The position numbers and the translations under genes are program-made. Below the pieces are notes generated by a model. That model ran no database searches. It was given only the letters and a program-made list of their open reading frames with translations, and was not told the DNA's origin. From PALSA-243 sp036268375 (GTDB lineage: Bacteria; Acidobacteriota; Terriglobia; Bryobacterales; Bryobacteraceae), in NCBI GenBank assembly GCA_036268375.1, contig DATAUH010000023.1:1-19815 (forward strand): a stretch of 19,815 bases of DNA. The letters run 5' to 3'. Positions within the stretch are counted from its first letter, which is position 1; every line of letters starts with the position of its first letter. Positions 15,136 to 19,815 of the stretch are shown piece after piece.

Positions 15136-16871
15136 GTTCCACGCTGTACTCGACCGCTATACAGACCGAAGATGACGTGGTCGTGGTGCGGCGCAAAGCC
15201 CGCGAAATTGCGGCGATGCTGGGCTATGACCTCAACGAGCAGACTCGTATTGCCACCGCGGTCTCGGAAGTGGCGCGCGATGCGTTTGCAAGCGGCGGCG
15301 ATGGCTCCGCGGACTTCATCGCGGATAGCACAAAGGGTAGTCTCATCATTCGTATTGCAAGCAAATCCCGTTCCACCACTGAACTGAAACAAATGCTGCA
15401 GGGCGATTCGCCCGCCGCTATCGCGTTGATTGGCGCCCAGCGCCTGATGGAAGGCTTCCACATCGAAAATCTGGGAGCCACGGGTTCGGTGGTATCGATG
15501 GAGAAGCGGTTGCCGGCCAAAGCGCCGCAAAGCGCGCAGCGCATGATGAAGCTGGCGGGTGAAATTGCCGCTTCGGCGCCGCGCGGCGTTATGGAGGAGT
15601 TGCGGCAGGAAAACCGCGAGTTGCTGCGCGTAATGGATGAGCTCCGCGCCCGTCAGGAAGATTTGGCGAGGCTCAATGCGGAGTTGGAGCACACCAATCG
15701 CGGAGTGGTTGCGCTTTACGCGGAGATCGATGAGAAAGCCGAGGGGCTTCGCCGCGCCGACCAGATGAAGTCGCGCTTTCTCTCGCATATGAGCCATGAG
15801 TTCCGGACTCCGTTGGCCTCGATTATGGCTCTTAGCCGTCTGCTGACGGACGAGGTGGACGGCAAGCTCTCGTCTGAGCAGCGCAAACAGGCCAGTTTCA
15901 TTCGTAAGTCGGCGGAAACGCTGCTGGAGATGGTCAACGAACTCCTCGAAATGGCGCGGCTCGAGGCCGGCAAGAGCATCGTCCGGCCCAGCCACTTCAC
16001 CGTGACCGAGCTTTTCGCCGCGTCACACGGCGTACTGCGACCGCTGCGCGGCGTGCTTCGTCCGCTGGCAGGGTCGGAGGTAGAACTGTCCTTCGAAGAA
16101 GCGGAAGGCATTCCGCCGCTTTATACCGACGAGTCCAAAGTAGCGCAGATCCTGCGCAATTTCGTATCGAACGCGCTGAAGTTCACCGAACAGGGCAGAG
16201 TCCGCGTGGTCGCGGAGCTGGTGAAGGACGGTAAATACGTACTTTTTTCTGTTAGCGATACGGGCGTTGGCATTCCGGAATCGCACCTGGATACGATCTT
16301 TCAAGAGTACGCGCAGGTGGAGAGCGCAATGCAGCGGAGACTCTCGGGCTCGGGCCTGGGACTGCCGCTCGCGAAGGGCCTGGCGGAACTGCTGGGCGGC
16401 AATGTACACGTCACCAGCAAGGTTGGAGAGGGCTCCACTTTTTACGCGGAGATTCCCATCTACTTTGAATCCAAACCCGAAGCTACGTCCGAACCGAGCG
16501 TGCTGGTAATCGATGATGAAGAGATCTCCCGGTATCTGGTGCGTCAGGCGCTCGGGCCTTCGGTTGCTTCGATTGAAGCGTCCACCGGACAGGCGGGTAT
16601 TGAGATGGCGCGCAGGCGGCGCCCGCGGGCGATCATTCTCGACCTGAACATGCCGCAGATGAACGGCTTTCAAGTGCTGCAGGAGCTCAAAGCAGATCCG
16701 GCCATACGGGAAATCCCGGTTGTAATTCTGACTGCGCAGGCCCTTACGCGAGAACAATCAGAGACGCTGCACGGCCGTGTAACGAGCGTGCTCTCAAAAG
16801 AGCTGCTCTCGCAGCCGGATGGTCCCGACCGGCTGCGCGTTGCTCTGACAGGAGGACAAAAGCTCGCATGA
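15132..16871 (+). CDS. Hybrid histidine kinase with degenerate RsbT-like N-terminal domain
   Basis: Soluble protein of 579 residues. Residues about 1-128 have an RsbT-like fold pattern, but the ATP site is lost: the N-box reads SEVARDAF with Asp50 instead of Asn, and no DxGxG or GxGLG lid follows. A coiled coil (about 152-210) leads to a complete histidine kinase: His222 in SHMSHEFRTPLAS, Asn347 (FVSNALKF), Asp376 (SDTGVG) and lid GSGLGL from 406. A C-terminal receiver domain has Asp461-Asp462, phospho-acceptor Asp504 (LDLNMP), Thr534 and Lys556. The front domain could dock on RsbS or RsbR in place of RsbT and so connect the stressosome to a phosphorelay; that is inference. Four-base overlaps (ATGA) join it to both neighbours. 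Confidence 0.88.
   Translation: MSSTLYSTAIQTEDDVVVVRRKAREIAAMLGYDLNEQTRIATAVSEVARDAFASGGDGSADFIADSTKGSLIIRIASKSRSTTELKQMLQGDSPAAIALIGAQRLMEGFHIENLGATGSVVSMEKRLPAKAPQSAQRMMKLAGEIAASAPRGVMEELRQENRELLRVMDELRARQEDLARLNAELEHTNRGVVALYAEIDEKAEGLRRADQMKSRFLSHMSHEFRTPLASIMALSRLLTDEVDGKLSSEQRKQASFIRKSAETLLEMVNELLEMARLEAGKSIVRPSHFTVTELFAASHGVLRPLRGVLRPLAGSEVELSFEEAEGIPPLYTDESKVAQILRNFVSNALKFTEQGRVRVVAELVKDGKYVLFSVSDTGVGIPESHLDTIFQEYAQVESAMQRRLSGSGLGLPLAKGLAELLGGNVHVTSKVGEGSTFYAEIPIYFESKPEATSEPSVLVIDDEEISRYLVRQALGPSVASIEASTGQAGIEMARRRRPRAIILDLNMPQMNGFQVLQELKADPAIREIPVVILTAQALTREQSETLHGRVTSVLSKELLSQPDGPDRLRVALTGGQKLA
16850..16855 (+). promoter_or_regulatory. Strong Shine-Dalgarno (AGGAGG) for the last hybrid kinase
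   Basis: AGGAGG lies inside the end of the preceding gene, 12 bases before the ATG at 16868. The other genes of the operon rely mainly on overlaps and lack such a site. The last gene may therefore be translated at a higher or partly independent rate. Confidence 0.6.
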
Positions 16872-18727
16872 GAATCGGCAAACCGCGAATTTTGAACGTC
16901 GACGACAATGAAGGCAGCCGCTACGCAGTTACGCGCGTGCTGGAGCACGCGGGCTTTGAAGTCGGCGAAGCGGCGAGCGGGAAAGAGGCGCTGCGGGTGG
17001 CGCGCGCTGAGCGCCCGGATCTGGTGCTGCTGGATGTCAACCTTCCCGACATCACCGGATTCGATGTCTGCCGGAGTCTGAAGCTTGCGCCCGAGACCAC
17101 GAACATTCCGGTGATGCACATCACTGCGTCTTACGCGAAGAGCGTAGACATGGTGCAAGGCCTCAACTCCGGGGCGGAAGCCTACCTTATTGAACCCGTA
17201 GAGCCCGAAGTTCTGATCGCCACGATTCGCGCGGTGCTGCGCGCCCGCCATGCAGAGGAAATCGCGCGGACGCTGGCGCGCGAGTGGGAGACCACCTTCG
17301 ATGCGATGCGCGACGGCGTAGCCCTGGTGAATCTGGAAGGCAAGATTCAGCGCCTCAACGGAAGCATGACGACGCTGCTCGGCCGCTCTAAAGCGGAGCT
17401 TGCGGGCATGGATAGCACCAAGCTCTGGGGCGCTCTCGCGGCGGATCGCGAACCATTCGCGCGAGCGCTCATCAGCAGCCGGCGCGAAAGTGTCGAGCTG
17501 GATTTTGACGGACGGCGTCTCACCATCACCGTGGATCCAGTGTTCGACGAAGATGGCCGCGTTTCGGGCGCAGTCCAGATCATTTCCGACATTACCGAGC
17601 AGCACAAAATGGCGCAGCAGTTTTACGAAGCTCAGAAGGTGGAGACGGTCGGCACTCTCGCCGCCGGCGTGGCCCACGATTTCAACAACCTGTTGACCAG
17701 CATCATGGGCAATGCGAGCCTTCTGCTCGGCGACTTGGGAGAAGGCAACCCGCTGCAGGAACGCCTGAACGATGTGGTGCGAGCCAGCCAGCGCGCCGCC
17801 GACCTGACCAAACAGTTGCTCGCCTATTCCGGCAAGGGGCGCCACTTTCTTCAGAAGCTGGAGCTTTCAAGCGTGGTGCGCAGCATGACCGCTCTGATCG
17901 AAGCGACGATTACGAAGAAGATTCGCGTGGAATGGCGCCTGGCGCCGAATCTGCCCGAGATCGAAGCCGATTCCAACCAGGTGCAGCAGCTTGTGATGAA
18001 CCTGATCACGAACGCGGCGGAAGCGATCGGCGAGAACGCGGGCGTCATCGCGATCTCTACAGGTTTGGAAAGCGGCGACCGTCCATACGTCGAGGTAACC
18101 GACAACGGCTGCGGCATGAATGCCGAAACAAAGTCGCGCATCTTCGATCCATTCTTCACCACTAAATTCACGGGCCGCGGTTTGGGAATGGCGGCCGTGG
18201 CCGGTATCGTGCGCGGGCACAAAGCGTCCATTGAAGTAAAAAGCGGAGTTGGCGAGGGTTCCACGTTTCGCGTGACCTTCCCACCCGCCACCGCCGCCAA
18301 GATAGCGCCTCCCAAACCGGGACCCGCTTCTAATTCCAAGGTGACCATTCTCGTAGTAGATGACGAGGACATGGTACGCCGGATCGCGCAGGCATCTCTT
18401 GAAATCCGCGGTTATCGCGTGCTGCTGGCGACCAATGGCCTCGAAGCCATACAGATGGTGGAAAAACACGCGGAAATCGCGATCGTACTGCTGGATTTGA
18501 CGATGCCGGTGATGAGCGGAGAAGAGGCGATCGACCGCTTGTTGGCCGCGCGCCCGGCGCTTCAAGTAATCGTTTCGACCGGGTACGGACAGCGCGAAGT
18601 CGCAGCTCGTTTCAGCAGGAAGTCCGTTCAGGGATTTCTGCACAAACCCTATACGTCGAAGCAACTCGCGGATAAGGTTGCGTCGCTTCTCGAAGTCAAC
18701 AACCGGGACTCTCAAGCGAAGGCGTAG
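16868..18727 (+). CDS. REC-PAS-HK-REC hybrid histidine kinase
   Basis: Soluble hybrid sensor kinase of 619 residues. The first receiver domain (about 6-125) has Asp12-Asp13 and Asp56, but the conserved Lys is replaced by Glu109 in AYLIEPVEP. A PAS domain follows (about 137-245). The kinase core has His270 in GVAHDFNNLL, Asn382 (ITNAAEAI), Asp412 (TDNGCG) and the lid GRGLGM from 436. The C-terminal receiver domain (about 492-612) is complete, with Asp498-Asp499, Asp543 (LLDLTMP) and Lys593 (LHKP). There is no transmembrane segment, so the input is cytoplasmic or comes from partner proteins. It closes the stressosome operon, overlapping the previous kinase gene by four bases. No output response regulator with a DNA-binding or enzymatic domain follows, so the final target must be encoded elsewhere. 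Confidence 0.9.
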   Translation: MRIGKPRILNVDDNEGSRYAVTRVLEHAGFEVGEAASGKEALRVARAERPDLVLLDVNLPDITGFDVCRSLKLAPETTNIPVMHITASYAKSVDMVQGLNSGAEAYLIEPVEPEVLIATIRAVLRARHAEEIARTLAREWETTFDAMRDGVALVNLEGKIQRLNGSMTTLLGRSKAELAGMDSTKLWGALAADREPFARALISSRRESVELDFDGRRLTITVDPVFDEDGRVSGAVQIISDITEQHKMAQQFYEAQKVETVGTLAAGVAHDFNNLLTSIMGNASLLLGDLGEGNPLQERLNDVVRASQRAADLTKQLLAYSGKGRHFLQKLELSSVVRSMTALIEATITKKIRVEWRLAPNLPEIEADSNQVQQLVMNLITNAAEAIGENAGVIAISTGLESGDRPYVEVTDNGCGMNAETKSRIFDPFFTTKFTGRGLGMAAVAGIVRGHKASIEVKSGVGEGSTFRVTFPPATAAKIAPPKPGPASNSKVTILVVDDEDMVRRIAQASLEIRGYRVLLATNGLEAIQMVEKHAEIAIVLLDLTMPVMSGEEAIDRLLAARPALQVIVSTGYGQREVAARFSRKSVQGFLHKPYTSKQLADKVASLLEVNNRDSQAKA

Positions 18728-18744
18728 TCAGGAAAGGCGCCGGC

Positions 18745-19815
18745 CTAATGTAGCCTGGGGATTTGGGTTAGCTCGCGCGTTACGACCTCTTTGGGCAACG
18801 CCAGATACCCGACTGCAGCCGCTTGCGCCTGCCCCGGCCCCAAGATCCACTGGAGAAACGCGACCATAGCTTCGCATTTTCTCTCGTCGCTGAAGTGAAG
18901 CGGCGTCACCAGCCAAGTGAATGAAGCGATCGGATAAGATCCCTGGCCGGGCACATTGATAAGCGACTTCCTGCCGTCCGCACTCCAGTGAGGAGAATGG
19001 TTCACTGCGGCAGCGATGCTTTCGAGACTGGCCGCCACAAACTCGCCATTCCGGTTCTGCACCTTGGCGTAATTCAGGTGGTTGCGAAGCGCACAATGAA
19101 CTCGACATACCCAATGGCGCCGCCGAATTCCTTCACCACCGCCGCGACGCCATAATTTCCCGCCGCCCCGGGGCCCACAGGCCACTGGGGCCTGAGCGCT
19201 ACGCCGATGCGCGCGTTCCAATCGAGTCAGTCTGTGAGAGAAAATCGGTGAACGCATGGCTGGCGCCGCTGCCATCGGAACGATGAATGACTTGGATATC
19301 GAGATCGGGCAGATGTACGCCGCGATTCGACTGGCGGATGGCGGGATCGTTCCACTTTTTTATCTGCCCAGAATAGATACCGACTAAGCTTTGCGGAGTA
19401 AGTTGTAAGTCAGGCGAAGTTTTGGGTAAGTTGACGATCGGAACTACCGCGCCGATCACGGCCGGGAACATCAGATAATTGGATTCTTGCGAAGGCGCCA
19501 GTTCCTGGAGTGCGACCGGGCTATCCGAGGCGGCAAAGTTAACTTCGCCATTTAAAAGGCTGCGTACCCCAGCCTCTGAACCTACGGCGAAGTAGGATAA
19601 CGTGACGGCCGGGTTCTGGCGATGGTAGTTCTTGAACCATTTCTCATAAACCGGAGAGGGAAAGGTGGCGCCTGCCTCGCGCAACTGGGTCTCGCGGGGC
19701 ATTACGCCCGGCTCCAAAGCTCTCGGCACGAGGCGCGGCAGCGCTTCCTCGACATGTCTCGCGATCTTTTTCGCGAGTTCCCGGGATATGTCCTCTGAAC
19801 TTCGAGCGGGCGTGA
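18745..19815 (-). pseudogene. pstS: PstS-like phosphate-binding protein, two frameshifts, 5' end beyond window
   Basis: Substrate-binding protein of the phosphate ABC transporter, readable only across three frames. The first part (from the window edge to about 19225) has AGATFPSPVYEKW, NFAASDSP, the IYSGQIKKWNDP segment and the phosphate-loop motif SDGSGASHAF. The middle part (19220-19074) is in a second frame, with WPVGPGAAGNYGV and GAIGYVEF. The last part (about 19092-18745) is in a third frame, with LRNHLNYAKVQNRNG and a normal PstS C-terminus. Each switch equals loss of one base, near 19220-19232 and near 19093-19100. The result is either a dead gene or two sequencing errors. Upstream of the PstS domain, at least 45 charged residues with no signal peptide continue in frame to the edge. 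The stop lies 17 bases from the convergent operon end. Confidence 0.8.

Noticed and set aside
15066..15995. 309-residue open frame on the minus strand
   Set aside because: It is antisense to the hybrid kinase gene and has an Arg/His-rich composition typical of shadow frames.
16670..17845. 391-residue open frame on the minus strand
   Set aside because: It lies opposite two kinase genes with clear catalytic motifs on the plus strand. Long antisense frames are expected in GC-rich DNA, and its translation shows no domain.
18728..18744. Terminator between the last kinase gene and the convergent PstS gene
   Set aside because: The 17-base gap contains only a short GGCGCC palindrome, with no real stem or T-tract.
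19074..19232. Programmed ribosomal frameshift in the PstS gene
   Set aside because: Two separate shifts would be needed and neither sits on a slippery heptamer. Mutation or sequencing error is simpler.

Overview
The window is GC-rich, almost fully coding, bacterial chromosomal DNA. The gene set includes an RsbRST stressosome module joined to two-component kinases, an Mla-type lipid transporter with a repeat-bearing MlaD, a FUSC pump and many sensor kinases. With the envelope genes of a diderm, this suggests an environmental soil bacterium, most likely Acidobacteriota (Solibacter/Bryobacter-like). The taxonomic guess is inference. I see no tRNA, rRNA, CRISPR array, insertion sequence or phage gene, and no gene-free stretch over 300 bases.

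Layout. (1) Bases 2-4169, plus: a FUSC efflux-type membrane protein cut by the left edge, then a membrane PAS histidine kinase and a NarL/FixJ response regulator, joined by 4-base and 1-base overlaps. (2) 4270-6063, plus: a small unknown protein and an ALDH7-type aldehyde dehydrogenase. (3) 6083-7812, minus: a zinc-ribbon M50 (site-2) membrane protease and a zinc-ribbon membrane protein. (4) 7886-11373, minus: mlaE-mlaF-mlaD plus a ChbG/HpnK (YdjC) deacetylase, tightly packed. (5) 11427-12371, plus: a DmpA/P1-family self-processing aminopeptidase. (6) 12487-18727, plus: a six-gene stressosome operon behind a good sigma-70-like promoter. (7) 18745-19815, minus: a PstS-like phosphate-binding protein broken by two frameshifts and running off the right edge.

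The most interesting part is region 6. RsbR and RsbS (STAS scaffold proteins) and RsbT (switch kinase) are followed by an RsbT/RsbW-like ATPase fused to a PP2C phosphatase. Next comes a hybrid histidine kinase whose N-terminal RsbT-like domain has lost its ATP-site residues, and then a REC-PAS-HK-REC hybrid kinase. No sigma factor, RsbU, RsbV or RsbW homologue is present in the window. The likely logic is that the stressosome captures RsbT and perhaps the RsbT-like domains, and that its output passes into a phosphorelay instead of a SigB partner-switch.

Other points are an MlaF-type ATPase with serine in place of the Walker B catalytic glutamate, an MlaD tail of five repeats at an exact 34-residue period, and a receiver domain with Glu in place of the conserved Lys.
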